Positions 26,571 through 36,236 are shown, numbered from the stretch's first letter. The stretch is DNA of 64,000 bases from Mucilaginibacter frigoritolerans (GCF_007830615.1 NZ_VLLI01000011.1:171084-235083); one strand, 5' to 3'. The notes: generated by a model from the letters alone, not told the origin. Made by a program: numbers and translations.

Positions 26571-27320
26571 ATGGCTAAAACATATCTTATCAGCGGAGCG
26601 GGCAGCGGTATAGGCCGGGCAATAGCTCAGCAGCTCAGCAAAAACGGGCATAACTGTATTTTATTGGGTCGCAACGCTGCCAAACTAAAACAAACGTTAA
26701 ATAGCCTTGCCCCCGGCGACCATGCTGTATTCACTGCCGACATTACCGATAAGCTGAGCTTAAGTGCTGTTGCCTACCAATTACGTGATGTTGCTATTGA
26801 TGGCCTGGTAGCCAACTCAGGCATTGGCGGCGAAAATTACTGGAGCGAAAATGACCGCTGGCATAATATTATAGAAACCAATTTAACTGGCACCTATAAT
26901 TTTGTAAATACCTTTCTACCACACCTGCAAAAGGTAGAGGGCGAAAAACATATACTTATCATCTCCTCTGTACTGGCACGATTGGGCGTTGCCAATTACT
27001 CTGCTTATTGTGCTTCAAAAGCAGGCTTACTGGGTCTAATGCGTTCATGGGCGGTACAGTATGCCTCACAAAAAATATTGGTGAATGCCATATGCCCGGG
27101 TTGGGTAGATACCGAAATGTCGCAGGAAGGATTGCAGGGTATTGCTGATGGAATAGGCATTACCAAGGATGAGTTTTATGATATTGCCATGCAAAGCGTG
27201 CCACTAAGGCGCATGAGCCAACCGGAAGAAATTGCCGGGTTGGTAGCTTATCTTTTAAGCCAGGGCTCCATAACCGGGCAAACGCTTGATATCAACTGCG
27301 GTGCAATAATGAACAGCTAA
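26571..27320 (+). CDS. SDR-family oxidoreductase (FabG-like)
   Basis: Classical short-chain dehydrogenase of 249 aa. Nucleotide site: SGAGSGIGRAIAQQL. Structural motif: ANSGIGG (in place of NNAG). Catalytic Ser in ISSVLARLG, and YSAYCASKAG provides Tyr-x3-Lys. CPGWVDTEMS follows as expected, and the C-terminus ends GQTLDINCGA. It resembles 3-oxoacyl-ACP reductase and sugar/alcohol dehydrogenases, and the substrate is not evident. Coupled to the DUF1835 gene; convergent with the glycosidase gene with only two bases between stops. Confidence 0.85.
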   Translation: MAKTYLISGAGSGIGRAIAQQLSKNGHNCILLGRNAAKLKQTLNSLAPGDHAVFTADITDKLSLSAVAYQLRDVAIDGLVANSGIGGENYWSENDRWHNIIETNLTGTYNFVNTFLPHLQKVEGEKHILIISSVLARLGVANYSAYCASKAGLLGLMRSWAVQYASQKILVNAICPGWVDTEMSQEGLQGIADGIGITKDEFYDIAMQSVPLRRMSQPEEIAGLVAYLLSQGSITGQTLDINCGAIMNS

Positions 27321-27322
27321 TT

Positions 27323-28876
27323 TTACTTTAATGTTGCTGCAATTGTTGGCGATGGTTCACTTTCGTTCTTTAAGCGGTCAATAGCGGTAACTACATATAA
27401 ATAGGTTTTACCTTTTTCGGCTGTAGTATCGGTAAAAGCAGATGTATCGTTATATTGAATATGGAGCATAAATTGTGGATCTGTAAGATCCACCGTTTGG
27501 TTCCCCTCAAAACGATAGATTACATACCCGTAAACAGGTTCTTTATCACGCGCCAGCAATGGGGTTTCCCATTTTAAATCTACCCCGGTTTTTCCCTGCA
27601 CAGCCACAAAATTACGGGGCGCATTAGGCGGTATAGAATCTAACCATAACATAACCGGTGGCAGGGCCAGGCTATTATAATAATTATTGGTAAGGGAATC
27701 GGTAAAGCCCAGAGGGTTATTTAATAATGATTTGGAGCTAAAATAAACACTCCCTTCAACTCTTGGGTTATTACGCAGATATCTGATTTGTGCAGGCATT
27801 TGCCCCGGATCTTTAAATTTATTTTTGTGATGTTCATTAATGCGGTATGCGGCCATGCCAATATACAAATGCCTGTTATACGTGTTATCGCTCCACCAAT
27901 CCAGTAATTTATTAAACGCGGCCGAATTGTTATCAATTGGCCAATATAGTTGCGGGTTAATATAATCAACCCAGCCTTCTTTTACCCACTTTCTTGAATC
28001 GGCAAATAATTCATAATAAGATGAGCCACCATGGGTGTCCGAACCCTCTGGATTTTGGTATTGATTGGCCCATATCCCAAATGGACTTATCCCGAATTTA
28101 ACACGCGGCTTATGTTTGTGAATGCTGTCGCTAAGCATTTTTATAAGCGTATCAACATTATGGCGGCGCCAGTCTCTTATATCTGTGTAATCCCCACCGT
28201 AGGTTTTAAAGGTTTGTGCATCATCAATATGCTGCCCATCAATCTGATATGGATAAAAATAATCATCCATATGTACGCCATCTATATCGTAATTATCAAC
28301 TACATCCAAAATTACCCTAACAATATAATCACGTACTTCTGGTATACCCGGATTAAAAAGTTTGATGCCACCATAAATAAAAAACCATTCAGGCTTTATA
28401 CGGGTAATATGTTCAGGGCTTAAAGCTGCAAAATTACCATCGTTGGTGGCACGGTAAGGATTAAACCAGGCATGCAGCTCCATCCCTCTTTTATGTGCTT
28501 CTTTTATAGCAAATTCAAGTGGGTCGTATACAGGCATTGGCCCCCTTCCCTGTTTACCGTTAAGCCATTTTGACCATGGCTCGCGGCTTTTGGCATAAAA
28601 AGCATCGGCCGCCGGCCTTATCTGGAACATTATGGCATTAATGCCCGTTTGCTCATGCGCATCTAACTGACTAATTAATTCGGCTTTTTGCTGGTCGGAA
28701 CTTAAGTGCTGAGTACTGGGCCAGTCTATATTTTCAACTGTGGCTATCCAAACCCCTCTAAACTCACGTTTAGGATCTTGCTTTTCGGTTACCGGGGTAT
28801 TAGCAGGCTGGGCTATTGCTTTTGTGGTTATAAAGAAAATTATACTTAGAAGAGTTAATAGCCTGTAGATGTACAT
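27323..28876 (-). CDS. DigH-like family 10 glycosyl hydrolase (GHL10/DUF187)
   Basis: An exported hydrolase. Signal peptide MYIYRLLTLLSIIFFITTKA is followed by the TIM-barrel domain with EFRGVWIATVENIDWPS, INAIMFQIRPAADAFYAK, AWFNPYR and DGVHMDDYFYPY, which include the conserved Asp/Glu residues of the family. Relatives cleave denuded peptidoglycan glycans (E. coli DigH). The last 100 residues form a fibronectin type III-like domain. The start is ATG 28876: a consensus promoter lies just upstream, inside the longer 28915 extension. Confidence 0.85.
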   Translation of the reverse strand: MYIYRLLTLLSIIFFITTKAIAQPANTPVTEKQDPKREFRGVWIATVENIDWPSTQHLSSDQQKAELISQLDAHEQTGINAIMFQIRPAADAFYAKSREPWSKWLNGKQGRGPMPVYDPLEFAIKEAHKRGMELHAWFNPYRATNDGNFAALSPEHITRIKPEWFFIYGGIKLFNPGIPEVRDYIVRVILDVVDNYDIDGVHMDDYFYPYQIDGQHIDDAQTFKTYGGDYTDIRDWRRHNVDTLIKMLSDSIHKHKPRVKFGISPFGIWANQYQNPEGSDTHGGSSYYELFADSRKWVKEGWVDYINPQLYWPIDNNSAAFNKLLDWWSDNTYNRHLYIGMAAYRINEHHKNKFKDPGQMPAQIRYLRNNPRVEGSVYFSSKSLLNNPLGFTDSLTNNYYNSLALPPVMLWLDSIPPNAPRNFVAVQGKTGVDLKWETPLLARDKEPVYGYVIYRFEGNQTVDLTDPQFMLHIQYNDTSAFTDTTAEKGKTYLYVVTAIDRLKNESEPSPTIAATLK

Positions 28877-28897
28877 CAATAAAAAATTTAATCGCCC

Positions 28898-28905
28898 CAA
28901 AGATA
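28898..28905 (-). promoter_or_regulatory. -7 element for the DigH-like gene
   Basis: TATCTTTG on the minus strand is an exact consensus match, 21 bp before the ATG at 28876, and rules out a start at 28915. Confidence 0.55.
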
Positions 28906-29175
28906 TGAAACTCAAAAGTTAGCTGTTTTAGTATCTGATATAATAATTACCCTTATTTTGTGTTTTATATGTTATTGCTGTTATTTTAACATCTCTCCTG
29001 ATTAAATGTTTAGACTTCCATTGATTAAATCTGTTTGATATTTTTAACTTTTTAATATATTTAAACGTTATAACTGATAAATAATTAAAATTATGCACTT
29101 AAAAACAAACCAATTGTGAAATTTATTAGTTATAATCGGGGCACACTAACTATAATAAACTAAAACTTAATTACT

Positions 29176-30087
29176 ATGGAAAACCAAACAGGGCAAACAC
29201 CCAAAAAAAACTCTAACGTCATTTACTTTCTGATAGTGGTTGTATTGGCATTGCTTGCTACTGATGTTTACTTGTACCTTCAAAAAAACAAATCGGATAC
29301 AAGAATCGTCTATCAGAACGATGAAAAAACCAGATTACAAACTGAACTTGACAGTTTGGAAGCTCAAATTGAACAGGTAAATGTTGGAAAAACCAAAATG
29401 TCGGCTGAGTTAATGGCTAAAAACGATTCGTTAAAAGCTAAAATAAAAGTGTTACGCGGCGAACTGGCTAAAGGTAAACTTACCGTTGCCGAACTGTCCA
29501 AAGCTCAGGAAGATGTAAAACAGTTGAGGTACTTTGTAACCAAATACACAGCAGATATTGAGGAACTGAAAAAACAAAACGCTGATCTCACCACCGAAAG
29601 AGATACCTTAAAAACAAATCTCGCTACCGTAAATGAAAAAGCCACCACCCTCCAAAAACAAAATGAGGATTTGGGAACCAAGGTTAAAGTTGGGTCGGCT
29701 ATAAAAATAGCTACTGCCGATGTTGTTGCTTACAAAGTAAAAAGCAGTGGCAAAGAGGTGGATGTAAAACGTGCAGGCCCTGCTAAAAAGATAAAAATCA
29801 ATTTCACTGTTGCAAGTAATGATATTGCACAACAAGGAATGCATGATATTTATGTGCGCATTATTGATCCAACCGGCAACCTGATTACCGGCACAGATTC
29901 AGCTAACTTTAGCTCTGACGGACAAGATCTACAAGACACTTATAAAACATCTATCGACTTTAAAAATGATGGCAGTGGTTACACCATTGAATGGGTTAAC
30001 CCTGCTCCTTTTCAAAAAGGCTCATATACCGTATTGCTTTATGCTGATGGTTATACTATGGGCAAAACCACCTTTGTGTTAAAATAA
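29176..30087 (+). CDS. Membrane-anchored coiled-coil protein
   Basis: A 303-aa protein with one transmembrane helix near the N-terminus (VIYFLIVVVLALLATDVYLY, about residues 14-33). A long coiled coil runs from about 45 to 175, rich in Glu, Lys and Leu heptads (LDSLEAQIEQVNVGKTKM and following). A C-terminal beta domain of about 120 residues contains KKIKINFTVASNDIAQQG and MHDIYVRIIDPTG. The family appears widespread in Bacteroidota without assigned function. Topology suggests a short cytosolic tail and an extracytoplasmic coiled coil. A strong terminator follows. Confidence 0.75.
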   Translation: MENQTGQTPKKNSNVIYFLIVVVLALLATDVYLYLQKNKSDTRIVYQNDEKTRLQTELDSLEAQIEQVNVGKTKMSAELMAKNDSLKAKIKVLRGELAKGKLTVAELSKAQEDVKQLRYFVTKYTADIEELKKQNADLTTERDTLKTNLATVNEKATTLQKQNEDLGTKVKVGSAIKIATADVVAYKVKSSGKEVDVKRAGPAKKIKINFTVASNDIAQQGMHDIYVRIIDPTGNLITGTDSANFSSDGQDLQDTYKTSIDFKNDGSGYTIEWVNPAPFQKGSYTVLLYADGYTMGKTTFVLK

Positions 30088-30108
30088 AAATATTAGTAAT
30101 AGCCCTTT

Positions 30109-30148
30109 AAAGCGTCATTCTATCAAAAAATAGAATGACGCTTTTTTT
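30109..30148. terminator. Strong intrinsic terminator
   Basis: A perfect 15-bp stem, AAAGCGTCATTCTAT (30109-30123) with ATAGAATGACGCTTT (30130-30144), then T7 on the plus strand. It sits between convergent genes and could serve both. Confidence 0.85.
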
Positions 30149-30178
30149 ATGTCTTAACAGCAAGATAAATGGAAATGC

Positions 30179-33100
30179 TTACACCAAAGGCAAGCTCAAA
30201 TAGAATGTGGTGCCTTCATTAACCACCGTTTCGAACCAAACCTTGCCGCCAGCATTTTCGATAGAGTTTTTTACAAAGGCTAATCCAAGGCCGGTTCCTG
30301 AGCTTTTTGTGGTAAAATTGGGTTCAAAAATTTTCTCCCGCAGCTCTTCCGGTATCCCGTTACCATTGTCATGTATGGTAAGTAAAATATTTTTGCTTGT
30401 TATGAGGTAGTTAACTTCTATTACACCCACCCTGCTTGCAGGAGAAGCCTCAATAGCATTTTTAAGCAGATTATTAAAACACCTTAATAATTGATCACGG
30501 TCAGCGTTGATCATAAAAGGCGTTGATGGTGGCAAGTAAACAATTTTAACATTATCCATTTGTTTAAAAATGGTCACTGCCTGGGTTAACACGTCAAAAA
30601 CATTAAGTGGTTCTATCCGAGTGTCGGGCATTTTCGCAAACGCCGAAAACTCTGATGCAATAGACGAAAGACTTTCAATTTGCTCAACAAATGATTTACT
30701 AAAACGCTCAAACTTCTGATCAAATTTAGGATCTTTATCTTTCCATGATTTATCAAGTAATTGTAAACCCAATTTTAGTGGGGTAAGCGGATTTTTAATT
30801 TCGTGAGCAACCTGCTTGGCCATTTCCCGCCACGCACTCTCCCGCTCTGACTGGGCAAGCCTTTGGGCACTGTTTTCAAGCGCAGCTATCATTTGGTTAT
30901 ACTCTTTTACCAATGCACCAATCTCATCATTACGATCCCACTTAATCGGTTCATTCTTTTTACCGTAAATAGTTCTGCTTAAACTTTGTTGTATGAAGTT
31001 TAATGGGGCCGTTATTTGCCTTGCTATAACTACAGCAAATAAGCCAATGGCTATAAACACCAAAGCATAAACATTTATCATTACGTTAAGCAAGGCCCCA
31101 ATGCGTTCTTTATAATCCGTCTCGTTAGAAAAATAGGGTAATTCCAGGTATGCGATGGTTTCATTTTTCGAATTCCGTACCGGTAAATATGCTGCCTTAT
31201 AATTCAGCTTTCCAATAATCTCATTATTTACATATTCCGATTTTTGAAGCTTATTTAAAGCAATATAAGCCCTGCCATTCATGCGCCGGGCCAATAGCCC
31301 AAATTCATAAATTTTAGGCTGAGTGCTTATCATCATGGTACCATTTAAATCAAATAAGGTAAGGTCGGCCAGGTAGATATTTGCAAATTCATCAAACTGA
31401 ACCTGGCTTTCTTCATTATTATTGGTCAGGTACTTGTTAACCTGCCCCCCTTCAAATGCACGTACAATCCGGCTAATCTTTTCCCTGATTGTCTTATCCT
31501 GCTGATCCTGGTATTGGGCACTTATGGAGAAAAATGTTATGAAACCAACTATTATCAATGTTGCTACAACAGCAAAAACCATTGAAAACTGGATCCTGGT
31601 TTTATACAGTACACGTTCCAGATTAAGTTTAAAGCTCCATATCATACTATCATTTTTTACTTTCAATATTTTTATCCTTAACCAAAGCCATCTTGCAGTT
31701 AAAATAAAAACACCAAATACCAGGAATATCACAAAAAAGAAAGTGATAGAGGTAATTCCAAAAAACAATTCATTCTCTTCTTTACTAACAACTATTAAAT
31801 TACGTTCACTGGGCTTATAAATTAAATGGCTATAGGTAATGAAGCGCAGATACCACTCTTCCTTATCGTTACTTGTATTTACAAAAACATACTTCTTTAA
31901 CTTGCCCTGCAAATCACGATTAGTTAAATCATAAACATAACTTCCGCTTTGGCTTAATAACTTATTATCAATGTAAAATGCGTAAGAATAACCCTTAAAT
32001 TCATTTTCAATATTTACCTGCCCGTCAATCAATAATCCGGGAAATGAAGCAAATGACTGTAGGGGCTTTGTTTTTAACTCCACTACTATGGTACCCAGGT
32101 TTTTTTTGTTTTGGTATATGGGAATAATGGCAAAGTAATTTAAGAATCCAAAGGATTGATTTTCACGGTAGAAGTAGTTTGAAACTTTGTACGAACTATA
32201 AAGCACCTCATCTTTAAAGTCGTTCAGATCATAATTTTTATCAGCCGAGAGAGGCTTATCCTCACTATTAAACTCATGTACATTAAATTCATATTTGGAC
32301 AAATAGCCATTAAAATATAATTTCTGTAAGCGTGTTTTTACATAGTCGGCATTATAAAGGCTATCTTTAAAATAATGAATTATTGAGGTATCGGTTACTA
32401 CTTGTTGTTCAATTTTTTTAAAAATATCATCGGCATTGGCATCATCAGGAACTTCAAGCTTTTGTATATAGGCCTTTCTTATTTCTTTTTCCTTAACATC
32501 TTCAAAATGGCTGAGCTTAATGGAAGATATAAATGCACATATTAAAATAATAAGCCCAAAAGCTGTGGAGTTCAGATAACCATCTCTATATCTGTAAGCA
32601 TAAGCCCGTATAAATGCTATTAGAGCCAAAAGCAAATAAAACAACGAAGAAACGTGATGGTAAACAGTAATTAAGCTGGCTATAATTATTCCTAATACAA
32701 ACAACAAAATTTTATGCGAGTTAGGCACGGGTAGTTTAATGGCAATGGTTAAAAAGATTTCATTTAGTAAATAAAAGACCAGAAAACTAAAGCAAAGCAT
32801 AAGTACGCCAATCAAACTAAAGAGTGAAAGGTTAAGCACATTACTTACATCAAAACTAATTTTCGAATTGATAACCAAACCATAAAACAGGTTTAAAAAA
32901 GAGGCAGAAATAAAAATAAGACTTGCAATACCAACTACTAATATGAAGTAGGAAACTACCTTACCCGGAATTTTTTTCAGAAACCTGCGGCGCTGCTTGT
33001 ACAGAAAAACCACAAACCAGGTAATAAACAAAATGTTAATGCAAAAATCGCCTAAAGAAGGATAGGTATAACTTGAACCATAAATTGCCGGGTTAAAAAT

Positions 33101-33910
33101 TTCGAGCCTGTACGTAAAATTGGGCAAGTTATAATGCAGGTTGATATACCTTAATACAATTATAAACGTAGCCAGAAAAATTAATGCAAACGCCAGGTAA
33201 CCCTTTGAGGCTATATAATTGCAAACATTCCCCATTAAAACGCATGCGCACAAAAGAGCTAATAGCCAAATGGTTAATTCGTAGTAAAAAAACGTGTGAT
33301 TTACCAAATCGGGTTTTGCTTTCACAGAAAACAGATAGCTGTTGTTTATGCTGTGTATTTCATAGATATTTTTATCTGTAAAATCGGCAATTTCAATATT
33401 GTTATCTTTTATCAGATCATTTGCAAATGTGTTTTGCAGATATTGATTTTGGAAGGCATAATTTGGCTTTACCGGGATAAAAAAAATAACAGAAAAATTT
33501 CTGTTTGTTTTTTTTACAACATCGTAATATCCGTTCGCCAGTTTTAAAAATGAATATCCATTTTTTATAAATTCAGGGTGGTCGGGGATTACTTTTACTC
33601 CGCTCCAAAAACTCAGCTGATTGTTTTTTAAGGTGATAAACCAAATACTGTTATTAGTAGTAAAGTATTTAATGTAATTAAGTGCCAGTTGAGGGTGGGT
33701 TGGCAACTCTCGCAATTCATTAAGCCTGATTGGATCATCTAAAAAAGCATCAACATAATGCTCTTTTTTATGGAGGTTGTTTTCCAGCGTTTTAGCTGTT
33801 TGCTCAAGATTATTTACAGGTGTATATGTTTTTTGAACAATTACAGCTGTAACAAACAAACTGGCACATAATAAAACCAGTAGTACACGTATTTTTCCGG
33901 ATGCAGCCAA
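30179..33910 (-). CDS. Large NtrY-like membrane sensor histidine kinase
   Basis: A 1243-aa kinase. An N-terminal extracytoplasmic region (about 35-210) is followed by a cluster of about seven hydrophobic helices (about 215-480), a second extracytoplasmic domain, then a helix pair with another sensor segment (about 760-920). The HAMP region and HisKA segment ESAWREMAKQVAHEIKNPL follow, with the phospho-His near 1035, then NLLKNAIEASP (N box), DNGNGIPEEL (G1) and GTGLGLAFVKN (G2). The His-box wording resembles NtrY. The start is TTG. No response regulator lies beside it. The signal sensed is unknown. Confidence 0.85.
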   Translation of the reverse strand: MAASGKIRVLLVLLCASLFVTAVIVQKTYTPVNNLEQTAKTLENNLHKKEHYVDAFLDDPIRLNELRELPTHPQLALNYIKYFTTNNSIWFITLKNNQLSFWSGVKVIPDHPEFIKNGYSFLKLANGYYDVVKKTNRNFSVIFFIPVKPNYAFQNQYLQNTFANDLIKDNNIEIADFTDKNIYEIHSINNSYLFSVKAKPDLVNHTFFYYELTIWLLALLCACVLMGNVCNYIASKGYLAFALIFLATFIIVLRYINLHYNLPNFTYRLEIFNPAIYGSSYTYPSLGDFCINILFITWFVVFLYKQRRRFLKKIPGKVVSYFILVVGIASLIFISASFLNLFYGLVINSKISFDVSNVLNLSLFSLIGVLMLCFSFLVFYLLNEIFLTIAIKLPVPNSHKILLFVLGIIIASLITVYHHVSSLFYLLLALIAFIRAYAYRYRDGYLNSTAFGLIILICAFISSIKLSHFEDVKEKEIRKAYIQKLEVPDDANADDIFKKIEQQVVTDTSIIHYFKDSLYNADYVKTRLQKLYFNGYLSKYEFNVHEFNSEDKPLSADKNYDLNDFKDEVLYSSYKVSNYFYRENQSFGFLNYFAIIPIYQNKKNLGTIVVELKTKPLQSFASFPGLLIDGQVNIENEFKGYSYAFYIDNKLLSQSGSYVYDLTNRDLQGKLKKYVFVNTSNDKEEWYLRFITYSHLIYKPSERNLIVVSKEENELFFGITSITFFFVIFLVFGVFILTARWLWLRIKILKVKNDSMIWSFKLNLERVLYKTRIQFSMVFAVVATLIIVGFITFFSISAQYQDQQDKTIREKISRIVRAFEGGQVNKYLTNNNEESQVQFDEFANIYLADLTLFDLNGTMMISTQPKIYEFGLLARRMNGRAYIALNKLQKSEYVNNEIIGKLNYKAAYLPVRNSKNETIAYLELPYFSNETDYKERIGALLNVMINVYALVFIAIGLFAVVIARQITAPLNFIQQSLSRTIYGKKNEPIKWDRNDEIGALVKEYNQMIAALENSAQRLAQSERESAWREMAKQVAHEIKNPLTPLKLGLQLLDKSWKDKDPKFDQKFERFSKSFVEQIESLSSIASEFSAFAKMPDTRIEPLNVFDVLTQAVTIFKQMDNVKIVYLPPSTPFMINADRDQLLRCFNNLLKNAIEASPASRVGVIEVNYLITSKNILLTIHDNGNGIPEELREKIFEPNFTTKSSGTGLGLAFVKNSIENAGGKVWFETVVNEGTTFYLSLPLV

Positions 33911-33940
33911 GTGGTTATTTAAGAAAGTGCAATTTAAACA

Positions 33941-33976
33941 AAAAAAAAGCCATCTTAATTAAACAGATGGCTTTTA
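33941..33976 (-). terminator. fabD terminator
   Basis: AAAAGCCATCT (33945-33955) pairs with AGATGGCTTTT (33965-33975). On the minus strand it continues into T9, separating fabD from the kinase gene. Confidence 0.8.
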
Positions 33977-33982
33977 AAATTA

Positions 33983-34864
33983 TTATATAACGGCGCTTTC
34001 TGTTGGTATATGCCTGTCAACCTTTTTAACCAGGCCTTGCAGCACATTTCCGGGGCCTACTTCTGTAAATGACGTGGCTCCGTCTTCCAACATATGTTTA
34101 ACGGTTTGGGTCCACCTTACAGGGCCAGTAAGCTGGGCTATTAAATTATGTTTGATGTGTGCCGGGTCTGTATAAGGTTTGGCATCAATATTTTGATAAA
34201 TAGGGCAAACAGGTGCTTTAATTTCGGTATGTTCAATGGCATGCGCCAGCTCAACTCTTGCAACTTCCATCAGTGGCGAATGAAATGCACCTCCAACATT
34301 CAATTTTAATGCTCTTTTTGCACCTGCTGCGGTTAATTCTTCGCAAGCCTTGTCAACTCCGGCAATAGTACCTGAAATTACCAACTGGCCCGGGCAATTA
34401 TAATTAGCAGCAACTACAATATCGCTTATTCTGTGGCAAATATCTTCAACTGTAAAATCATCAAGCCCCAATATTGCCGCCATGGTTGATGGTTGTATTT
34501 CACAAGCCTTTTGCATGGCATTGGCGCGGGCCGCTACTAAACGCAAACCGTCCTCAAAAGATAGCGCCTTAGCGGCAACTAAAGCAGAAAACTCTCCAAG
34601 AGAGTGACCCGCAACCATTTTTGGCTTAAAATCATCACCTAAAACAGCAGCTAAAATAACTGAATGTAAAAAAATAGCCGGCTGGGTAACATTGGTTTGT
34701 TTAAGGTCTTCAACAGTACCTTCAAACATAATATCAGTAATACGGAAACCAAGTATGTCATTAGCCTGCTCAAATAAAGTACGGGCCTGTTCCGATTGAT
34801 CGTACAAGTCTTTACCCATACCTACAAATTGGGCACCTTGTCCCGGAAAAATGTATGCTTTCAA
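33983..34864 (-). CDS. fabD: Malonyl-CoA:ACP transacylase
   Basis: Loads malonate onto acyl carrier protein for fatty acid synthesis. FPGQGAQFVGMGKDLY starts the protein, the nucleophile Ser lies in VAGHSLGEFSALVAA, the conserved Arg in LVAARANAMQKA, and the catalytic His in NVGGAFHSPLME. The C-terminus has TEVGPGNVLQGLVKK. Length 293 aa is normal. Cytosolic. Here it stands apart from other fab genes, with its own terminator and a repeat-filled spacer upstream separating it from folE. Confidence 0.95.
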   Translation of the reverse strand: MKAYIFPGQGAQFVGMGKDLYDQSEQARTLFEQANDILGFRITDIMFEGTVEDLKQTNVTQPAIFLHSVILAAVLGDDFKPKMVAGHSLGEFSALVAAKALSFEDGLRLVAARANAMQKACEIQPSTMAAILGLDDFTVEDICHRISDIVVAANYNCPGQLVISGTIAGVDKACEELTAAGAKRALKLNVGGAFHSPLMEVARVELAHAIEHTEIKAPVCPIYQNIDAKPYTDPAHIKHNLIAQLTGPVRWTQTVKHMLEDGATSFTEVGPGNVLQGLVKKVDRHIPTESAVI

Positions 34865-34879
34865 TATGAATTAGTTAAA

Positions 34880-34995
34880 TTAGTTTATAATGTTAATTAA
34901 GTGAGTTGTTGTTGACGCAAATTTATGTATTAACTTGATTTATAAAATTAACTTTTACTATTCTTAACTTAATCAACCATTCACTCAATCAACTA
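34880..34995. repeat. AT-rich TTGATTAAGTT-type repeats between fabD and folE
   Basis: The spacer carries TTAATTAAGTGAGTTGTTG on the left and, on the right, the complement-like ACTTAATCAACCATTCACTC followed by AATCAACTACTCACC. The pattern matches that beside lpxD at 11.0-11.1 kb. Confidence 0.35.
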
Positions 34996-35005
34996 CTCAC
35001 CAATT

Positions 35006-35647
35006 TTAGCTCAGCCGGGCCGATATCAAGTTTAAAAATTCCGTACGTGTTTTTTCTGATAAAAACCCACCAGTAAAGGCCGAAGTGGTGGTAACTGAAT
35101 TTTGTTTCTGCACCCCGCGCATACTCATACACAGATGGCGGCATTCAATAACAACACCAACTCCCATAGGGTTCAACGTATCTTGTATACAATCGCGTAT
35201 TTCATTGGTAAGCCGTTCCTGTACTTGTAAGCGGCGCGCAAAAACATCTACCACACGTGGTATCTTGCTTAAACCAACCACATGCCCGTTAGGAATATAG
35301 GCTACATGTGCTTTGCCAAAAAATGGCAGCATATGGTGCTCGCACATGGAATAAACCTCAATATCTTTAACCAGCACCATCTGGCTGTAATCTTCCTTAA
35401 ACATGGCCGAAGTTAAAATGCTCTTCGCATCAAGCTCATATCCCTGGGTTAAATACAATAATGCTTTTGATATTCTTTCGGGTGTTTTTAGTAAACCTTC
35501 ACGTTCAGGATTTTCACCTATAAGGCCCAAAACATCTTTATAATGGGCCGATAAGTTACTTATAAGGCTCTCGTTATATCGATCAATTTTCGTATACCCT
35601 TCAATGTCATCATCATCCGGGTCGGTAACATGGTTTTCGTTAATCAT
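35006..35647 (-). CDS. folE: GTP cyclohydrolase I
   Basis: Converts GTP to 7,8-dihydroneopterin triphosphate. Zinc and catalytic residues are visible in YSMCEHHMLPFFGKAHVAY (Cys and His ligands), HVVGLSKIPRVVDVFARRLQ, and the C-terminal IECRHLCMSMRGVQK (Cys ligand and signature). Length 213 aa is typical of the bacterial enzyme. The pterin synthase gene ends nine bases upstream, so the two are probably cotranscribed and supply a reduced pterin or the queuosine pathway. Confidence 0.95.
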   Translation of the reverse strand: MINENHVTDPDDDDIEGYTKIDRYNESLISNLSAHYKDVLGLIGENPEREGLLKTPERISKALLYLTQGYELDAKSILTSAMFKEDYSQMVLVKDIEVYSMCEHHMLPFFGKAHVAYIPNGHVVGLSKIPRVVDVFARRLQVQERLTNEIRDCIQDTLNPMGVGVVIECRHLCMSMRGVQKQNSVTTTSAFTGGFLSEKTRTEFLNLISARLS

Positions 35648-35656
35648 TTTTCAGGT

Positions 35657-36076
35657 TTAATCGCCAAAATACTCTGCCGAATTATTTTCGGTTTCGTGTA
35701 ATTTTACTGAATGTAAAAACACACCTTCATGTGCTTCAATAGGTGCTTTCAGCTGGTTAAAAATTTCAATACAAAGCAATTCTGTCGATGCCATTTTTCC
35801 TGCCATAAAAGGAACATCTTTATTGATGTTTTTATGGTCAAGTTTTTCAATAACATAGTCGTTAATAATAACTTTTAAATCTTTTAAATCAATCAAATAA
35901 CCGGTTGCATGTGTTATTTCGCCTTTTACTGTTACAAAAAGGTTGTAATTGTGCCCATGCCAGTTTGGATTGGCACATTTGCCAAAAACCTCAGCATTCT
36001 TCTCTTCGCTCCACTCTTCACGGTACATCCGGTGTGCTGCGTTAAAATGTTCTCTGCGCGTAATGTATATCATCAT
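35657..36076 (-). CDS. 6-pyruvoyl-tetrahydropterin synthase / QueD family
   Basis: A small T-fold enzyme acting on dihydroneopterin triphosphate. Zinc ligands are in HFNAAHRMY and the HGH of NPNWHGHNYNLFV. The catalytic Cys region reads KCANPNWHGHNY, a C-x5-HGHNY spacing as in biopterin-type PTPS; typical QueD has C-x3-HGH. The Bacteroidota enzyme could therefore make 6-pyruvoyl- or 6-carboxy-tetrahydropterin. I start at the ATG pair 36073-36076, because a promoter element lies upstream of it and inside the longer frame. It is upstream of folE in the same direction. Confidence 0.85.
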   Translation of the reverse strand: MMIYITRREHFNAAHRMYREEWSEEKNAEVFGKCANPNWHGHNYNLFVTVKGEITHATGYLIDLKDLKVIINDYVIEKLDHKNINKDVPFMAGKMASTELLCIEIFNQLKAPIEAHEGVFLHSVKLHETENNSAEYFGD

Positions 36077-36090
36077 AACAAATAATGGTG

Positions 36091-36098
36091 CAAATATA
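36091..36098 (-). promoter_or_regulatory. -7 element of the pterin synthase-folE operon
   Basis: On the minus strand TATATTTG is an exact consensus match, 15 bp before the ATG at 36076. Confidence 0.5.
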
Positions 36099-36157
36099 CA
36101 AAACAAAAACAGGCAACATGTTTTATCTTAGCTGTCAAAAAATTGCAATATAAAACC

Positions 36158-36205
36158 ATCATGAGCAGCCGCTTACAAGCCGGAATAAATAGACAGGCTC
36201 ATGAT
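36158..36205. other. Inverted repeat upstream of the pterin operon and mqnB
   Basis: ATCATGAGC (36158-36166) and GCTCATGAT (36197-36205) are exact complements separated by 30 nt, in the spacer between divergent genes. It could be an operator or RNA structure; no T tail follows. Confidence 0.3.
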
Positions 36206-36236
36206 AGTTAAATTGCCTTAAAAACAATTTACGCTA

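Noticed and set aside
30179..33910. The large histidine kinase as PorY, the partner of PorX
   Set aside because: PorY is much smaller; this protein has NtrY-like motifs and lies 16 kb away from porX.
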